From Sanderia malayensis (Eukaryota > Cnidaria > Scyphozoa > Semaeostomeae > Pelagiidae): a stretch of 64,000 bases of DNA. The position numbers and the translations under genes are program-made. The DNA is taken from assembly GCA_013076295.1 (NCBI GenBank), contig RQOL01000906.1:5580001-5644000 (forward strand), written 5' to 3'. Shown here one piece after another: positions 1 to 12,539 of this stretch. Numbering within the stretch: the stretch's first letter is position 1; each line of letters begins with the position of its first letter. The notes beneath the pieces are model-generated. The model was not told the origin of the DNA. It worked only from the letters and a program-made list of their open reading frames with translations, and did not search any database.

Positions 1-2114
1 AGTGTTGTTGAGTAGCTCTCAAAAGTATCCATTAAAAGAATAAAAAAGTTTATTACATGCAGAACGAAATGGGCTGAACTTCAGTGTCAACAAGGTGAAA
101 TAGCGAGACAATCATTGAATTTGTTCACTGATGAATGTCTAAGCTAGTCTGCACATGCGCGCATCTGCTTTCTCCGTCAGACTTAATTTAAATTTAATGA
201 CCACATAAATTTATGCAATTGGAATTAGCACATGCTCGACATCTAATTTAACACCAGTCCACATTGCAGCAGAATACATTTGGAACTGTCGTACCAAAGA
301 CATTATGCCGTACGTAATAGAATCAGTCGAACTTAATTAAATTATTATCGCTCTTCTCAAGTACCTAGCATAATAAAAGAGCGTCGTCTCCGACAGTTCC
401 TAACCCTAAAAGGTCATATGCAAAGTCCTGTTTAATCTACACAAACTTACCCAAATTCACCTCAGGGATTCACCTCACCATACGTTGGGGGGACTTCTTG
501 TTCACATTTGAATCTGCAGTGCAAGGTAATCTGGCGAAAGCCCGGTTAAGTTTGATTTTGACCCATTTCAAAGCGAATCATCAGTAATGCAAAAAGATAA
601 ATAAGAATGGCAGGCAATAGCGTAGGAAATAAAATCAAAGCATCCGATGTGAAGATTAATGTTTGTTTGAAAACTGATTATATGCATTACTCAGTTGGTC
701 CATAAGGTCTTTTCGTTGCACATGAACCAAGTTAAGTTGCTGCCGTGAGTTTATCACATGAAAATATAACCAGGGTTAGCTTAAACCTGTGGCGAACCTG
801 GCTTAGTGTAAATATGGCTTAGCTTCCCCGTAACGTTTCCAAAGTCCATGTTTTTACCAATGTGGTTATGGATTACAAGAAACTGTGTGCCACGTGGTGC
901 GATTTGGACGCAAGCCAAACCAACAACACCGGTAACCAATCAATAAAGAATCCAGTATTGTCTTCTCTACCAGGTAACGAAGAAAAGCGAAATCCATGGT
1001 ACATTTTTGAGTTGAAGATGACACATTTGGTGATAAGGATGGAGATGTCATGAAGTTGTAATGTTAATAACGATGGTGATATTTTACAATGATTGAAGAC
1101 AAGCAGCTGGAAGCCCAGATTGCGTGCTCTTCTTCTTTGGTTGGCTGTTGGGAACAGATTTATGCCAATGAAAAGAAAAACAAAAGATTGACCAACCAAT
1201 CAGAAACGAGCAAGAAACATCTGCGTAGCATGGCCGTCAGGCAGTGAGAATTGTGCGTAGGATGTGTAGATTTTTCTAAAAAACAACAGGTATATTTGCA
1301 AAACAGCAAATATCCAACGTGAAAAAAGTAAATAAATATTGGCAGCAATATAAAGGAAGACTAACCAGGACTACTGAAAGTGCACCACTATCGATCCAGT
1401 GAGAACATCGAGCAATAGATTCACTAACAAAAGCAAGCAATTCCTTTAAACGGAAAGATCATCATCTAATAGAAGATACAACAAGTGAACTAGTAATTTG
1501 GCGCGTCACCTAATTGCATTATTGTTTTGCTAAACAATAATTTAAGATTCAAAGGGCTGTATGTTCAGGTTGGAGACAAACTGCCAAAGAACTATACTCG
1601 CATCTTAACAACGCGTTTTCTTCAAGTTTGCGTCAAAAGTTGCCATTGATTTGATGCGATTCGGATCCTCGAATCTATCAGAAGAATTGTACGTGTGCAC
1701 GCAACAATTCTACGTGTTGTCGCAGAGAACAGATTTAGCAAGCCGGCAAACAAAAAAGGAAGAGAAAGAAAGAACTAATTCGCAAATATTTCAACCAAGA
1801 GTGAACTTTGGAGAAGAGACAAGCTCACTTCACTTATATTGAATAACACAAGGTCATCAATTTAGAGAAAGCTTAAGAACATCTGTTTAACAAATCAAAA
1901 TATCATAGTTTTTAGGTCAAGGCTTATGCACTATATTTGGGTAGAAAATTGTGGAATTGTGGGAAAACTGAAAAGAGTCCAAAGCAGATTGAAAAAGAAG
2001 AAGAAAGTGATTTCGACCAGGAAAATTGAAGAATTCTATTGCAGTCAGGTACTGATGCTATTAGTTGAACTAGACAGGAAATTGCAGTAGCACAAGATTT
2101 ATTAAAGGTTGCAG
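1..2114. other. No gene recognised; upstream region of the G-gamma gene
   Basis: I see no coding exon here. Short open frames at 862-1199 and 1651-1842 run on both strands, lack family resemblance and look like chance. The last bases before 2115 (TTGCAG directly before ATG) resemble an intron acceptor, so part of this stretch may be a 5' UTR intron of the next gene. Confidence 0.5.
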
Positions 2115-2345
2115 ATGGATTTCACAGTATCAGGCCAAGGCAGAGAGAGGAACCATTTGGTTGAAGAAATGCGTCACGTACAAGAGCTTAGGTTGGAAGC
2201 CAATTTGAGAAGAATGAAGCTATCTGATGCTGCAACAGAGTTAATGAAATACTGCGAGTCGCATAAATCGGAAGATTTTCTACTACCAACTGGAAGATCG
2301 AAAAAGAATCCGTATGAAGAGAAGAAAAAATGCAGCTTACTTTGA
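2115..2345 (+). CDS. Heterotrimeric G protein gamma subunit
   Basis: The 76-residue product has the size and layout of a G-protein gamma subunit, which forms the obligate beta-gamma dimer under G-protein coupled receptors at the plasma membrane. A helical N-terminal half contains LRLEANLRRMKLSDAATEL, matching the family's coiled-coil contact with G-beta. A conserved NPYEEKKKC segment follows, and the protein ends in CSLL, a CAAX box. Leucine in the last position predicts geranylgeranylation. I start at the ATG at 2115 because TTGCAG immediately before it looks like an acceptor, suggesting a 5' UTR intron. Family assignment comes from the motif order; the exact paralogue (GNG number) cannot be told. 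A possible AATAAA lies at 2559-2564. Confidence 0.85.
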   Translation: MDFTVSGQGRERNHLVEEMRHVQELRLEANLRRMKLSDAATELMKYCESHKSEDFLLPTGRSKKNPYEEKKKCSLL

Positions 2346-3475
2346 TTCATTACCACAAATTTCAGGAAGAAGTATTCTGGGTCTTTAGCTTAAGAGCCTT
2401 GACATAATGTTTAAAGCGTATTACTTAGTGGGACAACTTATACCAACTTGTGAAAACTTAGTATGAATAATCATAAAATGAGTTTATGAAAAAAAAGAGA
2501 TTTATCTTCTTAACTGATTTAAATATTACTTAATCAATTTGCATTATAATCTATGGGTAATAAATGTATTTCATATTTAACAATCTGTATCAGAAATTAC
2601 TTGAATGAAATTACAAAAAGAAAAAACTCGCTGACCCCTTGCCTTCGACTACAATCAACATGTTCCAAATCCATGTCAGTTGCGCAAAAAGGCAGTAAGC
2701 AAACTTTGATGAAAAATAATGGCAACCAACAACATTCAGCAAGCAAGTTGGCAGGTGGATTTTGTAAAATTACATATTACTCTGTTGATAGTAGTAATAG
2801 CTGGTACTAACATGTATTCTTGATTTGGTATACTTCACATGGTAACTGCTTAAAGTAAAGCAAGTAAACAAACAGGTACCAACAACATCCAAATTTGGTT
2901 AGGGACTTGACTGCATTGACCATAGGCTTTGATTATGTTATTTTAGTTATCTAACATTAAACCTTTGGTAATTTCATATAATCTGTTACCAACAACAGAA
3001 AAATTAGGGCACATGTTTCCTGTAAGGAAAGTTGTCGAAAAAAGCTTTTTTTCAAGTACCGCCATTGCTAACTCAACAAGCCCCAAGTTTTAATCTGCTT
3101 TAAAGTACTGACAAACATCACTGTTAACATCACAGACTATGTTGGCAACCATATCACAAGGCTTAGGGTTAGAGCTTGTACAAAGAAACAAACATTGCAC
3201 AATGGGTTGAGGAAAATCATATATTTACTAATCATCAATTACTGTGCCTTAAATATTTATCAAGGATAATTGAATTCAGGCTTTATGTTACTAATATATG
3301 ATATAGGCTGTACATTAGATGGTGAACTTCAAAATAATACGAAAATATAGCTACAAGTTTTTAGAGGCAGTTTCTGGGTCCCTTGTGCAACGAAAAGCAT
3401 CAGGGCAAATATAAGAGCAGCGCTACGAGCGCTGTATATGTAAGGATCGAGAGGAATACATTGTGCAAGGAATAA
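2346..3475. other. Intergenic, with 3' UTRs of two convergent genes
   Basis: No coding exon is visible. The stretch separates the end of the G-gamma gene (+) from the stop codon of the BRMS1-like gene (-). A poly(A) signal-like AATAAA at 2559-2564 would fit the G-gamma transcript. On the minus strand only the ATTAAA variant near 3091-3096 was noticed. Confidence 0.5.
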
Positions 3476-6400
3476 TCAGGTTACTTCGTTAGACTGGCGT
3501 CGCATAAGGTACTTGCCTTTCTGAAACTGTGCAATATAGAGTTTGCATTTTAAACCATCTCGCTTGCTCACCCACACCTATAAGATTCAAATAAAATGAT
3601 TTTTAAAATGTATGCATTAGTTTCTGCCGTGTTTTATTAGAAAACAGCACTATGTTACTGCGTACCATTGTTGGGAAATAAAAGTTTACAATTTTGTGAG
3701 CACATCTACATTACAGCCCCTCCTTGGGTGGCCAATTGAATCATTATTTATTATTATTAAGTATAAAATCCTTCCGTATTTGCTACACATATGCGAATCA
3801 TAAGTTAATAACGGAAATAAAGAATAGAACGATTATTATTGCGTGCAATTTAAACTAACTACCTCTCCGGTGTTAATTGTTGTAATAGTTGCTCTGAAAA
3901 GGAAAACAACATTCATGCAAAATTAGATCTTGTCATGGCAGATTTGAACTTAAAACTAAAATTACATTGGCATATTTCTAGACGCTCCATGAAGAATTAA
4001 TCTTGCTATAAAACAATTCATTACACAGAAAGAAAGTATACAGGTTTGGGTTGGTTTGCAGGCTTTAAATACCAAAAGGCTTGATTTTGATGACTATGCA
4101 TGAGAAATCATTGTTTTTAATAAAAATGGCAAATGTTTGTCATATGGAAATATTCACTTGAATTGTAGTTAATTAAAATTAAAGATAAAGCAGACTCAAG
4201 CAGACAACCAGAATCGGATAAAATAAAAGTCTGCAACTGTGCGTGAAACACGTGTCTCAAAACAAACACAATAGAAATCGAGCTTGAACCCACGCCGATG
4301 TGACAACAAAAAACTCATCATTAACTATAATTCGTATTAACAAACGCGTTCCTTGCTAATTTCCAATTGTCGAGCCGTTTTAAGCTTTCATGGACCCAAA
4401 AACAGTTAATTGTTTCGCTTCGTTCAATCCTATTAATATTAGCTTGTTTCCAACACACGACGGTGACTCGAATTTCAGTCCATTTACATTGAAAATTCAG
4501 CACTTTAGAAATAAAAAAGAGGTTGTGTGCAGAGCTAGTACGCTAGCGCATGATTTTTGAGTAATAGAATGGGAAAAAGGATATATTTCAAAAAATAGGA
4601 AATATTTTGCTTTTTTACTGCTTTTTGGGATCTCTTTCAATTAGAAAAAACATAAAAATGTACTTACTTCACAGGTGAATCTACTCGGTTATCCAACTCA
4701 ACTTTATCTCCTTTTTGAAACCTCAATAAAAATGGATAACTGAATAAAATCACAACGGCCGATAACATGAAATCCCCAACTTTGAATAGACATATTTTTT
4801 TCATAATAAACTAATAAAAATGGCCCAGTACTGAAAGCTTTTTAAATTTTTCGGATTTTGAGTACTGAAAGTTTCTTAAGAGTTTCTTGAATTTAAAAAT
4901 GGGTTAAAACATAATTTTCTTAATGGTTTTGGTGAAGCCCTGAGAACTTGATTTCCGAACAATTTGTTGAAATAAAAGAAGGAAACTTTTGGGTTACAGG
5001 CTGAAGGAGATTACAAGAATGCTAAAAATGAGTGCCCCTCTCCAAAAACTATTTCTACACAACACTAAAACTAAATACACGTTTTTTTATAAGAAACCTG
5101 GCTCAAGGCCTAGTACACTTTTTTTTAATAAGCAACTAGACTTTGGTCCAGCCCTGAAAGTTGCTTAAAATTTTGGATATTTTAGCCCTAAAAGTTGCTT
5201 AAAAGTTGCTTAAATTTTTTTAAGCAACTTTTTCCCCAGGGTACAACTCCTAAGTTTGTGGGTCAAAATCATCAACTGTAACGCCTACAACACAAGACTT
5301 AAGAGACAGTAAGTGTAAACATGTTAGTCAAGAACTTCAACAGCACAGTTAACATTCGTGTCCAGTTTTAGCATTTTAAAATAAATGACGTTTGAATTCT
5401 TAGTTGCTAACAGTAATTCAATTGAGCCCTCGAGTTGCTTAATGTTAGGGTCAATCCAGGCCTAGTTGCTTATTGAGCGGTTGCTTATTAAAAAAAAGTG
5501 TAGTAAAAGTTTCTTAATTTTTAGGCACATTTTAGTTCTAAAAGTTTCTTAAAAGTTTCTTAATTTAATGAAAATGGTTGCAGTGAAAAGGAAGAAAAAA
5601 ACGTCAATGCGAAAAATCGTCATGTGGAGCCGACAATGTTATGCTAAAACATACTTACTGCAGTTGATATTTTTTAAATCCGTTAGGGAAAAGCGTGTTT
5701 CCGAAATTTCTAATGTTTCTTAAATATTTCCTTGTAGTTCTAAAAGTTTCTTAAATTTTAGGGCGTCTATATCTAGGTTTCTTATAAACCGGTTTCTTAT
5801 AAAAAAACGTGTAGAACACAGAAAATAGCAGCTCTTATATTTCACCAACAATATACAAGTTTCTTAGAAAAATTTTCCCAGTACTGAAGTTTCTTAAATT
5901 TTTGGCCATTCGAGAGTGTGGGTTTTTTGTAACGAGCTTCTTATAACAAAATACGTGTACCAAAGAAAAAAGGCACGCAACTGAAACATTGAACTGAATT
6001 GAAAGTTGATCAGTTGCATTCAAAATTGCCAATATACTTCTGCCGATAAATATACTTCTATACTCCCATAAGCAACAAAAATGCCGCAATGCGATAGAGC
6101 TAAATTGTCAGGTATAATTTAGAAGGGGAAAATACTTCGGCATGGTGGTCTAGAGAGCATAGAGTAGAAAGACATAACGAATGACAGAAATTGATTTTCC
6201 ACTTACCATTGCCCTTCATAGTAAAATTTCCCATCTTCATATCTTGCCTGTATCAATGGATGATTTTCTTCTGCAAAATTGAAAAAAAACCGCCATCATT
6301 AGAAACCGCCGCCAAAATTAGCATCAGTAATATCAATATTAATTTCGTGGATAAGATTATAATTATTACGATTAATTGTTTGGGGGTACGGGAAAGCCAT

Positions 6401-9400
6401 TATCGTGGCGGTTTCTAGACGTTCTACCACACGGGCGATCCGTCCACTCTCCATTCCGCCCTACCGCAAACAGAATACAAAAATGTTTTTTCATTTCTGA
6501 GTAAATCATTGTCGAATTAGGGAATGTGAATAAATTTTGTGGGAGAAATGAAGTATGATCATTTCTGTGTTCCAAAAGCACTGAATGGGAATAATTAAAA
6601 TTATTTGATAGATTCTATTTCATTTTATCAATTATTTGATAACACCCCTCTTTGTAACGTGTTCGGGTTCGGCAGAACAGAGATAAACACAAGTCTTGCT
6701 CATATCTCAAAATCACCAATTTAACTCCTATTTTATGATTACAAAATAGATATATTGTGTTAAAGTTACATGCATTTGACTCATTGTCAGATGCACATGA
6801 CTCTCAAGTTTAACACAATTGCACAATAATAATAATAATAGATCGATCCGTTACACCAAACCCCTCCTTAGAATAACAGCAATCAACGTGTTATGTATTC
6901 TCCAAACCTCGCAGGGGTCCTATATCTTGCCTCAATCGATACGCGTGTTGTTGGGGTAGAAGGTCTCGTGCCTGCCTTAAAGTTCCTTGAGTGTTGATAT
7001 TACGGGGGATATAGTTATCTCACCAGTTTCACGAACGGGACAAAATGGTTCTGCGAGCTTAAATAGGATGGTGCAAGGTTTTACGTTGTCATGGTGGACT
7101 GTCATATCCTTTCCATCCTTAGAGCGTATCTTATAATTAACCCCTTGCTTTGAGATGATCTCATATGGGCCGACCCATCTGCCACGAAATTTCCGCGATT
7201 TAGGACGGCGTAACCAGACTGATTGACCCAGAGGAAGAGGTGTCCAAATACAATGAGAAGGGCCCCGGCTTCGCTGGTCGTGTCTGCTACGAGCTAAATT
7301 TTGCTGTGCTATTTTCTGCAAACTACTGAGATGGGTTCTAAGCGACTCGTTATATTCGGAATGTGTTTGAGGATTCTTAAGGGGTAGGCCCAGGTCTAAT
7401 TCTAAAGGCGTTTTAGCTATGCGGCTAAATACTAATTCATAGGGACTGAGGCCCGTAGACTCGTGACGACTGGTGTTGTAAGCATATACAGCGAGGTCTA
7501 CCCATAAGTCCCAGTCATTCTTATGTGAGGAGACAAAAGCTGCAAGCATTTCCTGCAAGGTCCGATTTTGGCGTTTGACAAGACCATCGCATTGTGGATG
7601 ATAGGTTGTCGTTAGGGATTTATGAATACCCATGAGGTCACAGACTTCCTGCGTCAAATTGCCTTCAAAGTTCCTCCCTTGATCAGAGTGAAAATTAGGT
7701 ATTCTTATAAAAAAGTGTGTAGTAAAAATACTTGTTTTAATGGCTCGTTGAGATTTAGATCTGCTGTGTACTCAGTGCAAGCGCAATCAATTATGATATT
7801 TCCAACAAACTACATCCAAAATCTTGTAGCTATATTTTGGTATCATTTTGAAATTCACTATCCAAATTGTGTGGGAAAGTCAATTCTCATTTAACCTTGA
7901 ATACGACTCACTGCGAAGGATTCGAAGTTTATTCACTGAGCTGATTGATGACATGACAGCTTGTGGTCAAAGTTAGGCTTCGGTGGACTTGCACTAGTAG
8001 CACATTTCCCGGGGCTCAGTCTTATTAGTCGAGCTGTTTAAAATACTTGACGTATCTCAACCACCCATCCTAAACATCATAGACATCATTAAATTAATGG
8101 TCATCTTCTTATATACATCACAATACGCCCATCAACTAACCTTCTGTTTTTCGTCTTGCAAGTTCACTCTTTGCCTTAAAATAAAAATACATTAATTGAT
8201 AATATTTTATGCAACGATATCGTTTACATGTCAAATCAAGAGGCACATGATTCACAGACAGGTATAAAGCATTATCAAGTAGTAGCAGGAGATAAAGATG
8301 TTTTGTACACATCTACTTAGACAAAAGATGTTACCAAAAATACAAAGATGCGTATGGATTCACCAAATAAGTTCCAGCTTTCTGCTCGCTAACTGGGTAA
8401 AATAAAGCTGTCCACAATTGAACTCGACAGCAAATCAATATAGAATCATTCCGTTGCATTTATATAACAAATTCCAGTTCAAATTATTCCGAATCCAGTT
8501 CGAATTATACCAATTACATTCATCGCAGTGAACCTAATGCAGTTAGTATCACGTGATGCTATACCTTTCGTATTGCAGCCCAGTCTTCTAAGATGTCCAT
8601 TTCACGAAGCATATATACAACATACGGCCCTGTTGAAAATAATCAAGATTTCAATGGATACAACAATCTGAAATCAACAAAATAATCAGTAGCCTAATTG
8701 CAGACATTTTAACAAAAATAATGAAGCTCAAAACTGCTCAAATTTAAAAAGCTATGAAGAAAATAGATGCTCCATTTTGCTATCAAATAAAACAAACAAA
8801 AGCAAGGTCTGAGGAGATTGTGTGGCATGGTATAGATAGCTTTGACTAAGGTATGAATATGAAAAGGCTCTGGATGTACGAAAGACAAAACAGCAAATTA
8901 TACCGGCTACTGTTATGGGTCGTTTTCTTTTGTCTGGTACAAACATCTCCATGCCTTTCTTTCGTTTCCTTGCATAAGAACTATCATCCAGCCAGATATC
9001 TGGAATAGCGATAGAAGAAACAGATACCATTTATAACAAATATCAAACCTCTCCAGTCACATACAGTTTTTTTATGATGATTCTGCATTAATAAACTTGA
9101 TCACTAAACAGCTCAAGTTCTTTATCAATACTCAACTTTTTATGTCAATTGCATCATGTAGTGACAATGACATTGACATGACATGACTTTTTTATCGCAA
9201 GAAAAAGTGATTAACCAATGCTATATCGTAAAAACTTTCAACACACTCTGAATACTTCAATATCATCATTTTCAATACTTCAACACATCACATTTTCTCA
9301 AAACGTATTTAGTAACTGCTAATTTAGTATGTTGTATGAGCGCAAAGAGCTGCACAAGGTTGTGTAGGAGCTATAAGTGACCAACCTGAATACATTTCAA

Positions 9401-12036
9401 CAGTATGGCGATCCTCTTCAACTTTCCGCAATTTCTCTGCAACTTCAATTTTCATATTCTCCATTAAATTATATTTCTCATTCTGTGTATTAAAAATTGA
9501 AGATTGTGTCTAGTTTTATTACTTGTACAGAAAAGGAGAGCTGCTTGAGTTTGTCCAATTGATTGGAAATAAATAACTATGTGATAAAATGGCATCAACA
9601 ATATAAGAAAAGCTATGAAAAATATTAAAAGTAATAGCAATCAAAATCAAAACACAAAATCTACCTTAAAATGTTGTTCCACAGCTTGAATTTCAGCTTT
9701 GAATTTGTGCTCAAGGGAAATAAACTAAAATAAATGAAAACAGAAGAAAAATAGCATGATAATAAGAAAATCATATTGATCATAGGTAGAGGAAAAACAT
9801 TTGTAAAAGTATTGTTAAACAATAACTGTATACATTGTACAGAAAGAGGCAAAGCAAACAATAATAAAACAATCAATAAAATAATATGAGCTAAAAACTA
9901 AAAGAAGAAGGTCATAATCAACTATGTCTTAAATTAACAGAGCATACTTTTACACACCTTAAATTCTTTTAAATGACCTAGAGGAAAAATAAAATGCATA
10001 TTTAAAAATAATGATAATAATAAAGTGGATGAAAAAGAATCTGAAAGTTACATAGAAAATTTTTTAATTTATATGCTGTAAATCAAAAACTAAAAAATAA
10101 TAAAACAAAAATACGAATAAATAAAGAATGGCTAATATGCAAGGTCAGTAAATTCAAAACAACAACCTGCCACTTCTCCTCTTATCATGGATGATTCTTC
10201 TAATTCTCTCATAGGAATAACATATTCAGAGGCAGTATCTATGTAAGAATGAAAGAATTAAATGAAATTTTATGAAATGAATATACAGAATGATGGAAAC
10301 TGTTCTCATAATAAAAGCTGTGATATAATATCAACAATTACTTGTTTGAACTTCAATTAACTGCTTCTCAACTTGCTCTATTTTTTCCATGTAAAGCCTG
10401 GATAGAAAGAGCAGCAGATATGATAAAGAAGATTTATAACCAATTGATAAATCATGTTACTTGCACATCATACTACCATGTTGTACGAATTTTGTCTCTG
10501 ATTGTAACAACAAGCTCAGATAAAATCTTGTCACATAACATTGAATACAATGAATTCATTATTAGTGAGCATTCTTCTCAAATGTGCAGCAAGAAAATAT
10601 TAAGTTAAATAGTTCTTAAATGCAATTTAAGAACAGTTAATGGGTGATAGAAATTGCAATTGCGAAACAGCCTTGTGTGCATGTCCATCAACATGATCCC
10701 ATAAGGGTGTGGTTAACGAGCCCAGCAGATAGATTAACGGCAGTCATCTCTGTGGCAATTTATTCAAGGCATGTTTGTGCAAAGTTCAGATGCAACAGTC
10801 TTTCTAAGGCCTAGTGCATAGAACAAGGATTGACTTCTCCCACCCACCCTGTCCTCTTTTATTGTTTGTTTGAGTTTACATTATGATTTCAGTCATTAGT
10901 CTGCAGTTTAACAAGTCCGGTTATTACTGCCAGGTGTATCGGCCGAAATTTGCACAGCAAATCGGTATCATCGACCGCAAAAGCTTATTCCTACTCAAGC
11001 AATTCGGGCCGGTATGCTCAACACCCAATTTCTTGAGATAACATTAACTGGTATAACATGTGTGGGCCAAAATGTAAATAAATGAAAAATTAACTTCAGT
11101 AATCAATATTAAAAATTAAAAAATTTTACAGTTTACATGTACTACTTCATTAAAAAGAGTTAATGAAATAGTATATGTAGCTACTTACTGTTCCTTCAAA
11201 TCTGCAAACTGCTTCTCAAGGTCAGCTATATCATCTTTGTACTTCAATCTTTTCTGCTCAGTTTCTACTTCATCCACTGTAAATAAAAAATGAATACCCT
11301 GATATTATAACGGGGTATCTCTGGATGTTTTCAAGAATAGCTTGGACAATTTTTTATCTCAAATACCCGATGAGCCTCAACTTAATGGTTGCACGGCGTT
11401 TAGAAAACGGATAGCAACTCTTTGGTTGACATGATCAAAATTGGACCTTTTCAAGGGATAAACATCTAAGTGTCACTCCTTAAGATAATATATCTTTAAA
11501 TCTCATAATAATAATAATATTAGATTCTTCTATGTTATATAAAAGTATACCAGAGTGACATTTGGCCCACTCGGTCTTCAGAGCAAAGTTGATATTCATG
11601 AGGCCTTGAGCCAAATATAAATACATATTTGTTGTATTGCACATTTGCACAGTTGGGATTTTTGATTGCACACCCAAGATCTTGGCAAAAATTGACATAC
11701 TTTCAAATACCAGTCAGTAATTGGTGCCATAATTTTTAAATAGGTGGTAGAAATCATACTTGAATCACTTTCTTCAGATGAACTTGATTCAGTTTCTTCA
11801 TCAAAGTCATCTTCAGTTTTATCATCATTTTTATCCTCAATTTCATTGTTATCCTCTCCTTCTTCATCATCATCTACCATTTTGTCTTTTGAAAATATGT
11901 TACTGCTTTCTTTTTGCAATTCATCTTCTTTTTCATTAAAATGGTTTGTTCCTTCTGATCTTTCTTCTATTTCTCTTCCTTCTTGATTTTCTTTTGCTTC
12001 CATGTTATCATTCCCAACAATAAACTTGGCTGACAT
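3476..12036 (-). CDS. BRMS1L: BRMS1 / BRMS1-like protein (Sds3 family), 14 exons
   Basis: Assembled exons, transcript order: 12036-11760, 11276-11189, 10397-10342, 10238-10167, 9977-9958, 9724-9665, 9482-9386, 8999-8904, 8629-8565, 8174-8141, 6270-6207, 4721-4668, 3893-3863, 3577-3476. They sum to 1,116 nt (371 residues plus TGA) with frame kept at every GT-AG junction. The protein has an acidic serine-rich N-terminus (ESSSSEESDSS), then a coiled coil (ADLEKQFADLKEQLYMEKI), EEDRHTVEM, a basic RKRKKG patch, the hallmark GPYVVYML..MDILEDW, FYYEGQWFQKGDKVEL, and a C-terminus with KLYIAQFQKGKY. The order and spacing follow human BRMS1L (about 323 residues); the extra length is in the acidic N-terminus. 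Family members belong to the Sin3-HDAC co-repressor in the nucleus. Exon 5 is only 20 nt and exon 13 only 31 nt. The acceptor of exon 10 (AAG) is weak. Several introns host repeats. Confidence 0.9.
4836..4925. repeat. Partial member of the GTTTCTTAA repeat family
   Basis: Two copies of AGTACTGAAAG and runs such as GTTTCTTAAGAGTTTCTTGA resemble the internal repeats of the nested elements just to the right. No termini were recognised, so I treat this as a fragment. Confidence 0.45.
5078..5811. mobile_element. Outer TA-flanked inverted-repeat element (mariner-type MITE)
   Basis: The ends are perfect inverted copies for 21 bp (5078-5098 and 5791-5811, beginning CACGTTTTTTTATAAG) and are flanked by TA at 5076-5077 and 5812-5813, as expected for Tc1/mariner-type insertion. 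There is no transposase. The interior carries repeated AGTTTCTTAA motifs. It sits in the BRMS1L intron between exons 11 and 12 and contains a second element at 5116-5500; subtracting that leaves about 350 bp. Confidence 0.75.
5116..5500. mobile_element. Inner TA-flanked inverted-repeat element nested in the outer one
   Basis: Perfect 21-bp inverted ends (5116-5136 and 5480-5500, beginning CACTTTTTTTTAATAAG) are flanked by TA at 5114-5115 and 5501-5502. Its interior carries AGTTGCTTAA repeats, where the outer element has AGTTTCTTAA. No coding capacity is visible. It must have inserted after the outer element. Confidence 0.75.
5845..5965. repeat. Degenerate relative of the nested elements
   Basis: Contains AAGTTTCTTAGAAA, GAAGTTTCTTAAATTTTTGG and CTTCTTATAACAAAATACG, which resembles the right end of the outer element with mismatches. 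It is probably a decayed copy; I could not define its left end. Confidence 0.4.
6977..7695 (-). pseudogene. Ty3/gypsy integrase fragment (truncated retrotransposon)
   Basis: The open frame of 6977-7657 reads as the C-terminal half of a gypsy integrase: YHPQCDGLVKRQNRTLQEML around the third catalytic position, then the NDW..WVDLAVYAYNTS and STGLSPYELVF segments, and a C-terminal GRWVGPYEI domain. Similarity continues past the first in-frame start-like codon to about 7695, where DQGRNFEG marks the second catalytic aspartate. The conserved third catalytic position (normally E in a VER-type motif) reads K in LVKRQ, so the copy looks inactive. Everything upstream (RT, protease, gag) is missing, and the break coincides with a TTCTTATAAAAAAGTG sequence like the ends of the elements at 5078-5811. 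It lies in the BRMS1L intron between exons 10 and 11. Confidence 0.85.
10945..11044. repeat. Dispersed repeat, copy 1 of 2
   Basis: About 100 bp shares its order of words with 21492-21590 in the same orientation, ending in the common TTTCTTGAGATAACAT. It lies in the BRMS1L intron between exons 2 and 3. Class unknown; no ends or coding capacity recognised. Confidence 0.5.
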
Positions 12037-12539
12037 CTTGATAGCTGATACTGAGGCTGTTTGACAAAAAAGAGAAAATGAGGCACATCAGATCAGTTGA
12101 CATGCCATGCCAAGCCCAAGCAAATACACATACAACAATGATGAAATGAAAAAGAGATTTTCTATATACAGCACACTGAGTTCTTTAGGTAGAATTACAA
12201 ATATTACCTTTGTGAAGTAATATCTAAGACTTGGATAGAGATATTTTTTACTACAATCACGCCATCATTTACAGAGCCATGATATGATTAACCATGCAAT
12301 GAAATTTTCAAAATATGAAATCCAATCCAATCCAATCAGGCAATCAAAGAAGAAAAATACAGCAACAACAACGCAACCGACCTCAGCAACAATAACGGCA
12401 TACGATTAATATCAACACTCATAAGCAGGTAACATTTCTCTTGGTCATCCATGATAAAAAAGATCAAGATAATTATTGCTATTTCTTTCTTTGGAATTAT
12501 TTATGTTATTGAATGGAGATATTGTAGCTTGAAAGCGTA
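12037..12539. promoter_or_regulatory. Divergent promoter region between BRMS1L and WDR92
   Basis: The start codons of the two genes are 503 bp apart and point away from each other, so both transcription starts should lie here. I do not see a clear TATA box tied to either start. The pairing suggests a shared bidirectional promoter; this is inference from spacing only. Confidence 0.5.

Noticed and set aside
11744..11986. Serine-rich plus-strand frame
   Set aside because: It is the antisense of the acidic first exon of BRMS1L.
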